Assembly (NCBI GenBank): GCA_038049695.1
Contig: CP142457.1
Coordinates: 26,116,501 to 26,180,500 of the forward strand
Origin: Cinnamomum chago
Taxonomy: Eukaryota; Streptophyta; Magnoliopsida; Laurales; Lauraceae
Length of the DNA stretch: 64,000 bases
Direction of reading: 5' to 3'
Shown: positions 1-12,272 of the stretch, piece after piece
Numbering within the stretch: position 1 is the stretch's first letter
Layout of the letters: every line of letters begins with the position of its first letter
Notes under the pieces: model-generated
Seen by the model: only the letters and a program-made list of their open reading frames with translations
Told to the model about the DNA's origin: nothing
Databases searched by the model: none
Position numbers and translations under genes: made by a program

Positions 1-106
1 TTAAAATATTATAACATTAATTGTTTGCACGGCCTTTTTAACAAATACATTAAGATTAATAGATATTTAAAAAAATACATAGTAAATTTAAGAAATGAAA
101 TATAAA

Positions 107-955
107 CTACGAAATTGTGGAGACATACTGTTGACTATTAAGAACTTTAGCAAGAACTTCTTTGTAGACTACATTTTTTGTGTATCCATGGGGTTCATTC
201 TCTTTATTTAATGACAAAATCTTTAGCCCTGATCTTGATGTAACTTTGGATATTGCTACATAAAGTTGTCCATGCGTGAAGACTTGCCTTGGAAGGTATA
301 AGCCAACTTTTGCTAATGTTTGACCTTGGCTTTTGTTGATTGTTAATGCAAATGCAACACGCACAGGAAATTGTCTCCTTTTGAATGTAAAAGGCCACTC
401 TGCATCAGTTGGTGACATTATGATTCTAGGAATGCAGACTCTCTCTCCTATTCTGTTGCCTGTTATTATTTCAGCTTCAATAATCTTTGTCCTAGTTTGT
501 TTAACAATCAATCGTGTCCCATTGCACAAACCAATTGATTGATTTAGATTTCTCAATAGTATTATTGGCACTCCTACTTTAAGCTCAAGAGAGTGGTTTG
601 GAAGCCCACTAAATCTCAATGTGTTGAGAAATTCTGGGGTGTACAAAGCATTCTGCTCATCGTCTTGAATGTCTGTGATAGTGTCTGCACTCAGATAAAC
701 CCTTTTGTCATCCGCCAACATGCTCAACATGATATCATTTATCTTGTCAACATCCTCATTTGTCGGTGCGAGAATCACTCGCTCTTGAAGATAAGTATGA
801 TCAACATTTTGTATGAGGCCCATTATATCTTCATTATCACCATTGTCTTTTTTCAACAACAAATCTTCTGGTATCTTTACCCAATCAGATTCTTCATCAT
901 TTGGAATTGAAATTGAATTAGCAGTTCCATTGCCAATACCCAATGGCCATATCAA
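107..955 (-). pseudogene. Helitron Rep/helicase (PIF1-like), C-terminal fragment
   Basis: A 282-codon open frame matches the C-terminal part of the PIF1-type helicase of plant Helitron rolling-circle transposons. Seen in the sequence: the block QERVILAPTNEDVDKIND near residue 57, then LRNLNQSIGLCNGTRL, and near residue 208 the helicase motif LTINKSQGQTL followed by HGQLYVAISKV. The Walker A and B motifs and the whole Rep (HUH) domain are absent upstream (above 955), so this is a 5'-truncated remnant that cannot act alone. The first methionine is arbitrary; the frame is simply open there. The DNA below position 60 (minus strand) includes ggccgtgcaaac, which resembles half of the hairpin at a Helitron 3' end, but the terminus lies at or beyond the window edge. 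Identity is secure; boundaries are not. Confidence 0.85.
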
Positions 956-2435
956 TGATAAAGTCTGCTACAGATTCAAGGAGAAAGTAATTAAACAAAT
1001 AAGATATTTTCAATTCAGGTTTGTCAAATGGTTACAGCAAAGCAGAACTCTATGTAATGATTTTAAACTCACGGAATTAAAATAAAATAAAATTAGATGC
1101 CCACTAATGAGAGGCGAGCATTGTCCACTCAATATCATAAATTAGCCCTTGGTACCCTCACTTAACTCCAAAAAGAGATGGTAGATTACAACACAAAATC
1201 AATGCTCTATTATAAAAGAAACTTCTTAGATAAAGTTTACAACAATTACATTAATAAAGTTTTTTTTTTTAAAACAATGAATAAATGTCATATTATAAAC
1301 TAAGTTTTTTTATTTCATAAAAATTAAGATCAAAGCAGATAAAAAATTGTAGTATTCATGTAAAGGAAACCAAGTAGACAACAACAACACCACAACGTTT
1401 TTTTGCAAATAATAAAAAGTATTTGGTGAGGAAGGCGGGTAGACAAAAGTTACGAGTGTGTGTGTACACTACACTTGGGTTCAAGTTTCCTATTAGAGGT
1501 GACCAGATATGGATTCTCAATAAATCTCTTGGAAGATTTGTCAAACAATACAATGAAGCAAAGTATCAAGTTTGGATGGTACACAGTTTACCTTGATGTC
1601 TGCACGGTGTGCATGATGTTATGTAACATTTAGCATATGGTGTTTTCCACCAAGGATAAACACTTAATCCTAAAAAATATTCATGTCAATTCTAAGAAAT
1701 ATTTAACATAACATTGTATTTATGCCTACTAATAAGAGCAAAAATTATAGTATTCATGTAAAGGAAGCCAAGTAGACACCAACAACACCACAAAGTTTAT
1801 TGCAAATAATAATAAGTATTTGGTTTAGCCCCAGGTACCCTCACTTAACTCCAAATAGGAAAAATGACATAATTAAAAAAACATCAAGACCACATCATGG
1901 GATACGGGATTGGGTTCTCATCTTCATGTGGTCATTCCTATGATGCCACATCAAGACCACATCCATGGGATACAGGATTGGGTTCTTAATGGTGACTCCA
2001 TTTTACTGAGTGTTTTTTTCGGTGCTTGAATTTTAGTTGTTTAGGTACCGAAAGGTCATACTTGGAAATTTCCAATCTTTCGGAGAGAGAAACAATAGGA
2101 GGTGGTTAAATGCAGTTAAATCATTTGAGAGTGGATAAGAGGCGCTGCACCACAACTCTAATGAGACTTACCCCACCACTCAACCATGAGTGTGTTGGCT
2201 ATTTCAAATTCTTTACTTGCCTTCATTTGCTTCTATGAAGAGCCCAACCTCTTACATAAATAACTTGAGTCACTCCCTAGAATCGAGACAACTCGGATTA
2301 GTTAAACCGAGTCATAGTAACCTTTGCAACATATGACAAATAACAAAAAAAATTCTAAAAAAAAAAAATAGAAATTTTTTTCTGTGAATCAAGTTTTTTA
2401 AGACTTTTTTGATCTATTTACTAATAATCAATTGT
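956..2435. other. Non-coding, short direct repeats, no gene seen
   Basis: No gene is recognised. An 85-bp segment starting near 1347 (gtattcatgtaaaggaa) recurs near 1750, and a segment containing ggtaccctcacttaactcc occurs near 1150 and 1830. Near 1885 and 1948 a 40-bp piece (ggattgggttct) is tandemly repeated. These look like decayed element pieces. Confidence 0.4.
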
Positions 2436-3175
2436 GTTATAAGCAGAGGCGGATCCAGTATGTGTGGATTTCTAAGTTTTGGTGAGGCCCACCCCTAATG
2501 AATTTTTTGGGCCCCCAGTGACATTGAAGCAGGCCCCCAATGAAAAGTTATCACTTATCAGCCCATTCTTTATACACATCAATATTTCTAAGTTTTACTT
2601 GTAATTTTGGTGAGGCCCACTAATTTTTTTCCATAAGGCCCCCAATGAATTTTTTGGGCCCCCAATGACATTGAATCAGGCCCCCCAATGACCAATTTAT
2701 GAATGATTGTATTGTATGTTTTATAGAAAAAGAGTTGCTTGGAATAATTACTAATGATATTGTAATAGAACTTTTTCAGAATATGAAAACTTGTAGAGAA
2801 CAATTGTGATAAATAAATATGTCTTGTTTTATTGCTTGAAATTATTATATTATATTTGTTTCATATAAAAGGTTTGGGGTAAATCTGCACATTATTTGTC
2901 GTTGCTAGGCATGATTTGCAATGCAGTGGAAATCTACAAACTATCTGTCTTTGAATGCACCTTTCTGTGTATTAGTTACTGATAGTGTATGTAAAAGGTC
3001 CACTACTTTTTTTGTGTATTGTTTTTTCTCAAGCATGAAGAGAAAAAGAAGAAAAAATCATTTGCAATCATATAAATAACCCAAAAAAAAATTCCGAGGG
3101 CGTTGCCCCCGGACCCCCTACTACTTAATCGTACCCCCAGTGATTTTGAATCCTGGATCCGCCACTGGTTATAAG
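2436..3175. mobile_element. Non-autonomous hAT element with 8-bp target duplication
   Basis: The element spans 2444-3167 (724 bp). Its left end is CAGAGGCGGATCCAG (2444-2458) and its right end CTGGATCCGCCACTG (3153-3167): 15-bp inverted repeats with one mismatch. The 8-bp sequence GTTATAAG flanks both sides (2436-2443 and 3168-3175), the target-site length expected for hAT transposons. The interior has no transposase and contains an internally repeated ggcccccaatga segment near 2530 and 2640. Confidence 0.9.
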
Positions 3176-4483
3176 CACCAATATTTATATTTCATGGAGT
3201 CGGATGAATAGTACCATCAATTCTTAGTTCCTATGCCAATGGTGCATTTTCCTTCTGCACTGATTGAGGACTGCATTGAGGCATACCTTAGACTACACTG
3301 ATTGAGGACTACATCAAATAATCATCCTTAAAATTCATCAAGGACATTGGGTAATACTCATACTTTATTCTCTCTCAAGCAAAAATAGGCAATGACTCAT
3401 CCAGAAGAATATGTTGCCAAACAAAAAGTGAAGCTTGTTGTTAGAAGTTCAATGAAAACTTTAGACAATATATATATATATATATATATCTTGGAGATTT
3501 TTCCCTTACCTCCCCAGATTGATGGATGAGGATATGATGATGATTAGTCCCTTACCAACCTCATAGAAACACAAAATATGATAAAGACAGAAGAAAAAAA
3601 AAAGATATACAAGGAAAATATATATAACCCCGGACCAACCTTTCCCAGCCCAGGCATTGTTAACCACAATAAAACATTGCCTTTCCCTGAACGCAAAACA
3701 CTTGAACTATGAAAGAGCAAGGCAACAACAAAGGTTTAATAGTATTTTAAAGCACTAAAGACAGCCAATTCATTGTTCAACGGAGGACTAAGCTCTTCTT
3801 AAGAGGTCATAGTTTAGAAAAGTAGGCTTTGGGGCAATCAAGACATGAATATTCAATTTCCTCCATATCTCACACATATATGCACACAAATTTGGAGTAT
3901 ATACAATCCAAGGATATCCAGAATCCAGTCGGTCTGACAAATTAAATACACAGACTTATGCTCTGATGGTTCATAGAAATATACAGGGATGAACCGAGAT
4001 GCTTCTTGTAACAAACACCTTATTACAGTTAGCCAGCCTTCTATCCTCGTGTGAAGTTCGTATTGTTTCTAGTTGTTAGGTTAATAGAGAAGAAGGGCAT
4101 GGAGATATGACAACATGAATGAGCATAATAATACTCACACAAAGGAAGTTTCCACCTTATGTGCTGTACTAATTAGCAGCTAGAAAAATCATTCTCTCTA
4201 CCAGAGAAGTTTGTCTCAGAATGAGATTATCATGGATGACAAAACTGAGGGGCAGAGATATGAAGATCCACAAATTCTTCATATCACTTCCCCCGCATTC
4301 TAGCATATAAAATTCTTTCAAACACAAAAGAAAACTTCATATACATTTTTTCCATTTCATTTTTCCTATGTCCAGCCTTTTCATGCCACACATATTTGAT
4401 GAAAATGTATGATTAAGGAGGCTATATCGCATTCTTATCAAAGCAAGCATTCTGCATTTTCCGTCTGCTCACATACTTTTAAG
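3176..4483. other. Non-coding spacer with a TA microsatellite
   Basis: No coding potential is visible. A TA dinucleotide run lies at about 3469-3489. The rest is AT-rich unique-looking DNA. Confidence 0.5.
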
Positions 4484-6218
4484 TTCCCAACTTCAAAGAC
4501 GTGTGGAGAGGATATCATATTAGAGTTGTCTCAGGTGTGTCAATGGACGTCTCGTGTAGGAATTGGCTGGAGGTGATAGCGGATGTCATATTCATTACTC
4601 CTATTTTAGCTTGATGGAACCCACTTTGAGAGGATTGCTACAGGGCTTAAATGCTAGTGCACTATGCAACCTGAGGGATGCTGGGATTGGAGGGCTCATT
4701 TGTAAAGAGAACGGGGCTCAAATTCTTTCTTTCAAAGTCCAAAGAGCATGTGGGTATTAGATGCTTTTATGAGGCGAAATCTATATTATTGATGACAGGT
4801 GAGAGTGTGGTGTGCCAATTGGCTGTTTTCTCTTTGACAACAGAGAGATATTCCATCTATGCCATACAGTGGGCTGAGGAGATGTATGGTATTCGTTGGA
4901 GACTGGCATCCAATTTTGATTACTCAAAGGACATCCTTGAAGGCCAGTTCATATCATTTTTCAAATGTTCTGTAAAGCCAACTCAACATCTGTCCTTCCT
5001 GAAGGCTAGTAGAAATGAATTACTGAAACAAAAGCCTTCCAAAATCCAATCATCAACAATAACAGACACCAAAAACACCCAAAGAATGTATGGGTCCCAA
5101 CATATTAAAAAGAATCATGTAACAATGTTATCAAAGAAAAAGATAGTCCAGTAGAGAACCATACACATGCAGATTTAAAATAAAAAAAAATTGCTTATAT
5201 TAAGTGGGTTGATCATAATACAATCTATGAGAAACTATGTGTGAACTTTAAAAATATGGCCATTATGGCATTACAACATACAGTTGGAATGCATAGTGAA
5301 ATAAAGCCTAACAAAAAGCAATATCAGGAAAGCCCATCAGCAAAGCTAAAATAATTCCCAACTTCAAAGACGTGTGGAGAGGATGTCATATTAGAGTTGT
5401 CTCAGGTGTGTCAATGGACGTCTCGTGTAGGAATTGGCTGGAGGTGATAGTGGATGTCATATTCATTACTCCTATTTTAGCTTGATGGAACCCACTTTGA
5501 GAGGATTGCTACAGGGCTTAAATGCTAGTGCACTATGCAACCTGGGGGGATGCTGGGATTGGAGGGCTCATTTGTAAAGAGGACGGGGCTCAAATTCTTT
5601 CTTTCAAAGTCCAAAGAGCATGTGGGTATTAGATGCTTTTATGAGGCGAAATCTATATTATTGATGACAGGTGAGAGTGTGGTGTGCCAATTGGCTGTTT
5701 TCTCTTTGACAACAGAGAGATATTCCATCTATGCCATACAGTGGGCTGAGGAGATGTATGGTATTCGTTGGAGACTGGCATCCAATTTTGATTACTCAAA
5801 GGACATCCTTGAAGGCCAGTTCATATCATTTTTCAAATGTTCTGTAAAGCCAACTCAACATCTGTCCTTCCTGAAGGCTAGTAGAAATGAATTACTGAAA
5901 CAAAAGCCTTCCAAAATCCAATCATCAACAATAACAGACACCAAAAACACCCAAAGAATGTATGGATCCCAACATATTCAAAAGAATCATGTAACAATGT
6001 TATCAAAGAAAAAGATACTCCAGTAGAGAACCATACACATGCAGATTTAAAAAAAAAATTGCTTATATTAAGTGGGTTTATCATAATACAATCTATGAGA
6101 AACTATGTGTGAACTTTAAAAATATGGCCATTATGGCATTACAACATACAGTTGGAATGCATAGTGAAATAAAGCCTAACAAAAAGCAATATCAGAAAAG
6201 CCCATCAGCAATGCTAAA
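4484..6218. repeat. 871-bp tandem duplication (two near-identical units)
   Basis: Unit 1 is 4484-5354 and unit 2 is 5355 to about 6218. Both begin ttcccaacttcaaagacg and end in gcccatcagca plus gctaaa. They differ by only a few substitutions, one extra G near 5546 and a poly-A length change. Each carries an open frame of about 160 codons (4678-5154 and 5535-6026) containing GLKFFLSKSKEHVGIRC. The other frame in unit 1 reads GIGGLICKENGAQILSF, which vaguely resembles the start of an RNase H-like domain of plant LINEs; this is weak and I do not call a gene. The near-identity points to a recent local duplication. Confidence 0.85.
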
Positions 6219-7559
6219 CATAAGGCACTATAAACAATATAATTGTTCACAACAGCATGTGCCACTATTAACGGTTGGGAATTGAAAGGGAAGAGAGGTA
6301 CCTGTGTGTTTTCCATTTCTTAAACATAGTCAATTGCATAAAAAGTAAATAAAATCAGTCACCAAATCAAGCCCAGGCAAAATAGGTACCTCGACAATAG
6401 AAGCGGTGTCAGCTAAAGATCCCAATTCCACGACCACAAGTAAGCTGGTTTTGTTGGACGATGAAGACCAGGGAGTGACGTGCGGGGACGACGACGACGA
6501 AGAATTCTGAAAGACAAAATGTATTATGAAAGATTATGAAAGACGAATTGTAATCAAGGAAGAGAAAGCTATAGATGGGAGAAATGAACGATAAGAAAAA
6601 CATAACATTATAAAGAGAGAAGAAACGCCTAATTCATTTACCCATAAAGATTTCCATTTGAACGTTACAAAATAGTTGAGGAGAAAGGCAATGTAGCTTC
6701 TCCATTTTCCGGAAGAGAACGAAAATGCCGGTAGCGGAAAGAGAGTTAAGAACAGAATATAATTGCATATTCTCCATCCCGGGAGAGAAGGAAAACGCCT
6801 GATTAGGGCTGTGAAGAGTTGGAGGGAGACGAAGAGGGGATGAGTTTTTTTTTTTTTTTTCGTAGGAAAACGCCTGATTAGGGCAGTCAAGAGGTGGAGG
6901 GAGACGAAGAGGTGATGGGTTTTTTTCGGAAAAGAAGAGGGGTTAGCAGTAAAACGTGCAAGAAGTCTCCCACACGTACATGCTCAGGATAGTCAAGTGG
7001 CCGATGCAAATGAATTGGCCGGTATTATATTATTTAGGAGTAATGATGGACCATTGGCTGGTATCAAATGAATCAATCAATAGGCTGATATTAATACATG
7101 TCAAAATCAGAGGATGGTCAAAATCAAATCTGAAATTGGCAATTGAAAATAGTGGCTATCATATATATGAATATGAATTTCGGAATTAGACTCCAATTTC
7201 AAAATCAAACCCAATCCCTTTCATATATATGAATTGGAGTAGGAATATACTGAATTTTTTTTTTTTTTTATCAGTAGTGCATCAGAGTATTATAGGTTAT
7301 TGATGTAACTGGATGTGCAGTCTCCTTATTAAGCTGTAAAAAGGTATTGATTACCCCTTTACCCAATGGACTGTACCTGGAAACAACAGCTATGGACCAT
7401 TTAATGGTCATAATTAATGATAGGTCTGGTTTCAGGTCTAGTATGGACCTGAACTAAATTTCCATTTACCTGATCATTATAATAATAATAACAGTAATAA
7501 TATCAGATGCCTATTATGTACACAAAATCTTCATTATAGACACACACACATCAAGGGGA
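6219..7559. other. Non-coding, possible exon relic and a 75-bp tandem repeat
   Basis: On the minus strand 6402-6506 is bounded by ctttcag (acceptor-like) and GTACCTATTTTG (donor-like) and encodes a serine-rich stretch. That is compatible with a relic exon but not identified. At 6790 and 6865 a block beginning ggaaaacgcctgattagggc is duplicated 75 bp apart. A poly-T run lies near 7256-7270. Confidence 0.3.
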
Positions 7560-7730
7560 AGTGGTAGGCTGACGGCTAAAGAGGACGTGGATGAAAGTAG
7601 TAATAATAGAGATAAATCTGAAGAAGTGCACCCTATCTAAGGACTTAGCTCATGATAGATTGGAATTGAGCAGCTGAATTCATGTTGTTGACCCAATATT
7701 GTTGGGATAAGGCTTTGATGACGATGATGT
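7560..7730 (+). mobile_element. LINE 3'-end fragment with GAT-type tail
   Basis: Translation reads RTWMKVV, then LSKDLAHDRLEL and IHVVDP before the tail gataaggctttgatgacgat. This is the C-terminal end of a plant L1-type LINE polyprotein (RTW..V..D.. / D.A.DR.EWR / IHVADP), followed by the short GAT repeat that ends these elements. It is a severely 5'-truncated, decayed copy. The related LINE remnant at 21848-22870 on the other strand ends in the same kind of trinucleotide tail. Confidence 0.65.
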
Positions 7731-8859
7731 ATTTCGTAACATTTAATAACAATTTGATAGACAACCTGGATATGGGTACAATTGGTGCATTGAGTCCCCA
7801 TCCTGGGTCTAGGATAAGTACCAATTAGGAATCGGGTCCAGTTGCATAATGAATCCGATCTGGACCTGGACAGCTGCAGCCTTCTAATGTGTGCCCCACT
7901 TCACTACTGGTAAGTAGGAACCTGTTCATGGGGTGGGGCTTTGAGCATACAGAGGCCCAGCCCCTCCCAACTTTCTTTTAGGCCACAAAATCAGACCCAG
8001 GCCTAAAACCGCATCCTGACTCCAGTGTAATGCAAACTAGATTAGGTTTGTTCTAGCCTTGGAGCAGACCTTAGTGGAATGCACTGTTTAGTTACCCTGT
8101 CTGTTGATCTGAGACTTGCTTTGGTGGGGGTACAGCAACTATATTCCAGATTAATTAGAAGATCTCAACCATCTAATTTTTGGGCAACAAAAAGACAGTT
8201 GAACATGAAAGTACTGTAATATTTGGAAAATCAATGTAAAGATGGCTAGAGTCTTTTAATCTGAAGATTCTCTAGATGTCCTCCATCAATCCATTCTCGT
8301 AGGGTTCTATCAGATCAATGGTCTGGAATGTCTGGATCAGAATCATGCACCCCATTTTGTATGAATGGGCTTGTCATGACAACTGTAATTATGTATGGGG
8401 GGACATAATTCCTCCCCTCTTTCTGGAATGCAGGCTCTGGCAAGTTACAGTTAGCTCTAATTGTGTTTGTGGAAGGCCCTAGATGTGTGATACACACTGT
8501 TGATGTGATGGGATCTACTTTGATTATGTTTCATATTGTTGCCATTGGAAGATCTTCTCTCAAGTAACTGGCTTATAGATAGACACTTGATTCAGCCATG
8601 TTAAGGAAAAGGCCCAAGAATTGATGGCTAGGACCTATTCTTATCGTAGATCTTTGGAATACCTCAATCTATGGAGGATTCCTTCTGATGGACAGTCCGG
8701 TCATCAATCATGTCTGCTAGTTCCTACATGTGCAGAATGGGGCCGGGGAGGCGCAGTAAAACTATAAAGTTGTAATTGTGCAGTCTATGTTCATCTATTC
8801 TTGTGGTTTTTCTTTAATTTCTGTTGCACAGTCTGATTTTAGAGTCTGGTTTGGATTCA
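7731..8859. other. Non-coding spacer, nothing recognised
   Basis: No gene or element ends could be recognised. Short open frames here have no family resemblance. Confidence 0.4.
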
Positions 8860-9262
8860 ACAGAAGCTATACAAGATCAAAGAAGCACCTCAGTAGCCAT
8901 AGTTGGTTCTACAGTGGGGGAGCCTTCTCCGGAGGAAGGCACATTGCTGAAGGACAAGACGAGAGATCTATGAGCCTCTGGGTCGTAACAGCCAACAGCT
9001 ACCCATGGAAGGTGCTTCTGGCATTGGACCAAGTTCGCCTTTCATGCATCCCAACTTCCATGTCGACGGGGTCAACACAGCAAATGTGGAGCATCAGTTC
9101 ATTCCCAACCTTCTTGGGATGTCACCGATGCATCAAGACCATGGCAACAACCCTGAATCGAACAACCTCTACTCCTTGAGGAATGCTCCTGAAGAAGTGT
9201 TTCATTGCAGCTGGGGGAAAGAGAACCCAACAGGCAGTGTTCAGATTCCACATTTAACGTAG
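8860..9262 (+). pseudogene. Unidentified gene relic, C-terminal exon(s)
   Basis: A splice-acceptor-like tract (ttcaacag near 8861) is followed by a frame encoding a stretch containing TVGEPSPEEGTLL, which stops near 8971. The adjacent frame continues from REIYEPLGRNSQQLPMEG to the C-terminus at 9262 (ending SVQIPHLT). The two parts join naturally if one base changed near 8965, so this looks like the 3' end of a decayed host gene of about 130 residues. The composition (Asn, His, Met, Pro rich, no transposon motifs) resembles the disordered tail of a regulatory protein. I do not recognise the family. It sits just outside the start of the duplicated segment at about 9315. Confidence 0.35.
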
Positions 9263-10005
9263 AAGACCTTAAATTATTGGAATTTCTGGGAACTGCCTGA
9301 TTGTTTTTTGGGTCATCTTTAAAAGGATTTCACATAGTATAAGAGGAGCTGGTTTTGAGTCATGGAGCCAACTAGTATCAAAGCAAGCAGAACTGTAAAC
9401 TCCATGCCCTATGAACATCCATTACTTCTTTCTAATACTTGTCAGTCCGGTCATCAATCTTCTTGCTAATGTTTTAGTGATCATAGTTGTCATGTTGTCA
9501 TAGGAAGATTACTATAAAGGAAAATAGGAGTTTAGGATAGAAGTTGGTTGATTATCCTTGTTATTTATCCAAGTTCATTTTCTTGTGCTTGTAAAACAGT
9601 CAAAGTTATTGTCAACATTAAAATAAGCAGGCATTTACAAGCATTTTACCTGTACTACAAAATTCTTTTGTATAGGAGAAATTATTTGCAAGGCATTTAT
9701 GGATTTTCATCTGTGTATCCGATTTTATTAGCCACTTTGAGAAAGAAGAGTTACTAGGAATTCAATTCCGTCAGGCAAAGGGGCCCTAGGAGTGTCTTTC
9801 TTGAGGTTTAAGTTTCTGAAAATACTTTTCTAATATTGCTTTAGAGGGAAAATACTCTCATAAGGACAGTTTGCATGGGGGACTTCCATGTGGACATCCA
9901 TGTACTGCCCACTTGTGTACTGAATGGATCATCAAACTCCCCACCCTGTATCCACATCAGTTCCATCGGATTTGCATCGATCTAAATTGAGTAGATTGTT
10001 GGATC

Positions 10006-10857
10006 GAGGGGTCAAATTTTTTTATATATAAATCCGTTAAAATTTGGTGTCATGGGTCAAGGAATTAGGATAATCTAAAGAACTTATGATTTCACATATG
10101 GGTAGATCACATTCAAATCGCTGGAGTAGAAGAGAGGAAGAAGAAGAAGGAAGGAGGGGGGAGGGTTTTGGCTGGGTATGAAAGAAGATAGTGGCGATAT
10201 CGCTGCCTAATAAACAGTTTAAAAAAAATGAAAAAAGCCCCCTATGACCACTATGATGGATAAATATTTTGGGTCTCTTTTTTCTCCACCAAATCTAAGA
10301 GAGATTTCTGGTAAAATCCTCTGAGAGAAAATGAAGAAAAAGATTTTTTTTTTTGAAGAATAAATCAATAAAATATGTCAAAAGGATTAAAAATTGACCT
10401 ATGGAGAAGGATCATTGAGACTTGAAAGTAAATTAAGTATTCAAACTAAGGGGAGATTATGCTAGAATTAAAGTCTTAATATTTCCTATGGAATCTAAAG
10501 GTTGCCTGCGGAGTCTAAGAATCACCTAAAACCTGAAAGTCATCTAGGGAATTTAAGTTTTATTTTAGAAACTCCCTTTCAATGCAAAAGATTTTGCATC
10601 TAGAAATAGCCTAGAATAGCTGTATATCTTGTGTTGATTGTGTAGTAGTGTGTGGTTAAAGTGTTGTAGAGAGATCAAAAAATTTTGTGGAGGAAAGTAT
10701 CGTGAAATTTTGAGGTGAAATTTCTCATTTGATTTACAATAAAGCTCTTTTCAGCCGTTGAGCCATATATCCCTACACACACATTGTTTCCTTATATATA
10801 ATTCTTTAACTAACCCTTTTAAATTTCTTGCCTTGGATCTTTGGCCTCGGCTTGGGC
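10006..10857. other. Non-coding part of copy A, absent from copy B
   Basis: No gene is seen. The tract contains a purine-rich stretch near 10125-10165. In copy B the equivalent position joins directly to sequence matching 16640, so this piece was either lost from B or inserted in A. Confidence 0.4.
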
Positions 10858-11739
10858 TGTAGAAAGTAATGGCTACAGAACAGATGCTTCTGTCAAACAG
10901 AATGTAAATGGAACAGTAGTACCCGATTGAAGAAGGCTGCAACTGTGATTTGTAGGCGGAAAAAGAAGAGCAGCAACAGCAGCAGATCTGTGACCGAGGC
11001 ACGTCTGATGATGCTCTCTTTAGGACGAGTTCCGCCCCCTGGATTCTATCCCAATTACGAAGGTTCTCAACAGAACTGCCCCCAGGATACAACGGCCTTC
11101 TCGTTCAGGCTCTGGTCGCAACGCAGGCCCGAATATCGCAGACTCCCTTCTTTGAATGCTCAGAGGGAAAACAGAAAGAAGAAGAAGAGGAAAAACGATT
11201 TTTTCTGTGTCTCTCAATAGCGCAGATGGCCCTAATATTTAAATTAGGATTAGTAGTCCGTTGGGCCATAAAACCTCTCCGTTTTAATATCATTAATCCA
11301 CATTAAAACAGTGGTTAAAACATGTTTAGATTCATAACGTTAATCCACGTTAAATCAATGAAAAAATCAACGTTAAAATCATCATTAAATCAACGTTTAA
11401 GATTGGTTTTTAAAAATTAAAAATAATGGCAAAAGGTTGTCATTTCTATATCAATATATGGGTCCCTCTAGGCGGGGTTTGCACCCCCCCTGCGCGCGAT
11501 AGCACCCCGGGTCAGGCCTGGCTCGCGTGCGCGCATAGGGCCCATGGCAAAAGCCTTCAAAGGTTCTTAAAGTGTAAAGGAATGAAAACACATATAAGCC
11601 TACTTCAAAAGTTGAACTTGAGCAATGTGGGATGTGTTGTTTTCAAAAGCCTACACAACCCACAAAGTAAACAAGAAGAAAGGACAAAACAACTTTTACA
11701 AAAACCACCTTTAGAATGTTTTAAACAAAAAACCCAACA
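10858..11739 (-). repeat. Copia 3' LTR (882 bp)
   Basis: The LTR begins tgtagaaagtaatgg and ends aacccaaca. It matches the 5' LTR at both ends, but carries about 580 bp (about 10883-11463) that the other LTR lacks. That extra part contains a polyglutamine/serine-like repeat tract and A/T-rich repeats of the type aacgttaa. It is also missing a GC-rich block of about 55 bp that the other LTR has. Confidence 0.85.
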
Positions 11740-12272
11740 ATCTCCCCCTTGTTTCAAAATATTTAATGAGCATTTCACTGGTAAGGTGACTAGGCTTGAA
11801 CCTTACCGTCATGACATAATTTCAAATCTTTAGGAGGTGGAGTGAATAAGTTCTTGAACTTCAACTTTTTATATCAATTCAGGATTATGTCAAGATTTGA
11901 TCTTGGAGTCATTAGGTCAGCACTTTACGGCCATGTGCTTAATCCCGAATTTCATGAGTGCTCTAGAGAATCTGCCCAAATTCTCATAGGAAGCGGCCCC
12001 ACTTCCACACTCATATAGGTGAGTCTATCAAGAGTGCTCCTGCAGCTGTGCACCCCACCATATAGGCTATAGATCTCACTAAGAATTAAATTCAACCTGA
12101 TTCGCTACAGGTTATGTACCAACAATCAAATGAGTCATACACAACATGGATGAGTTCAGAGTAACCATACTCTATATGTCGGTATTTCACATCATCGAGA
12201 TAGCTTGTTTTTCCCATTGAACCTAATTCTCGGGATCTCCGGTCATTAGGTTGGGTTCCCACTATTGATGAT

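Noticed and set aside
4678-6026. Two tandem genes of about 160 codons
   Set aside because: Frames differ by indels around them, have no clear domain, and at best resemble a decayed RNase H fragment.
10927-11293. Serine/arginine-rich frames near 11 kb
   Set aside because: They fall in the extra block of the copia 3' LTR and have no homology signature.
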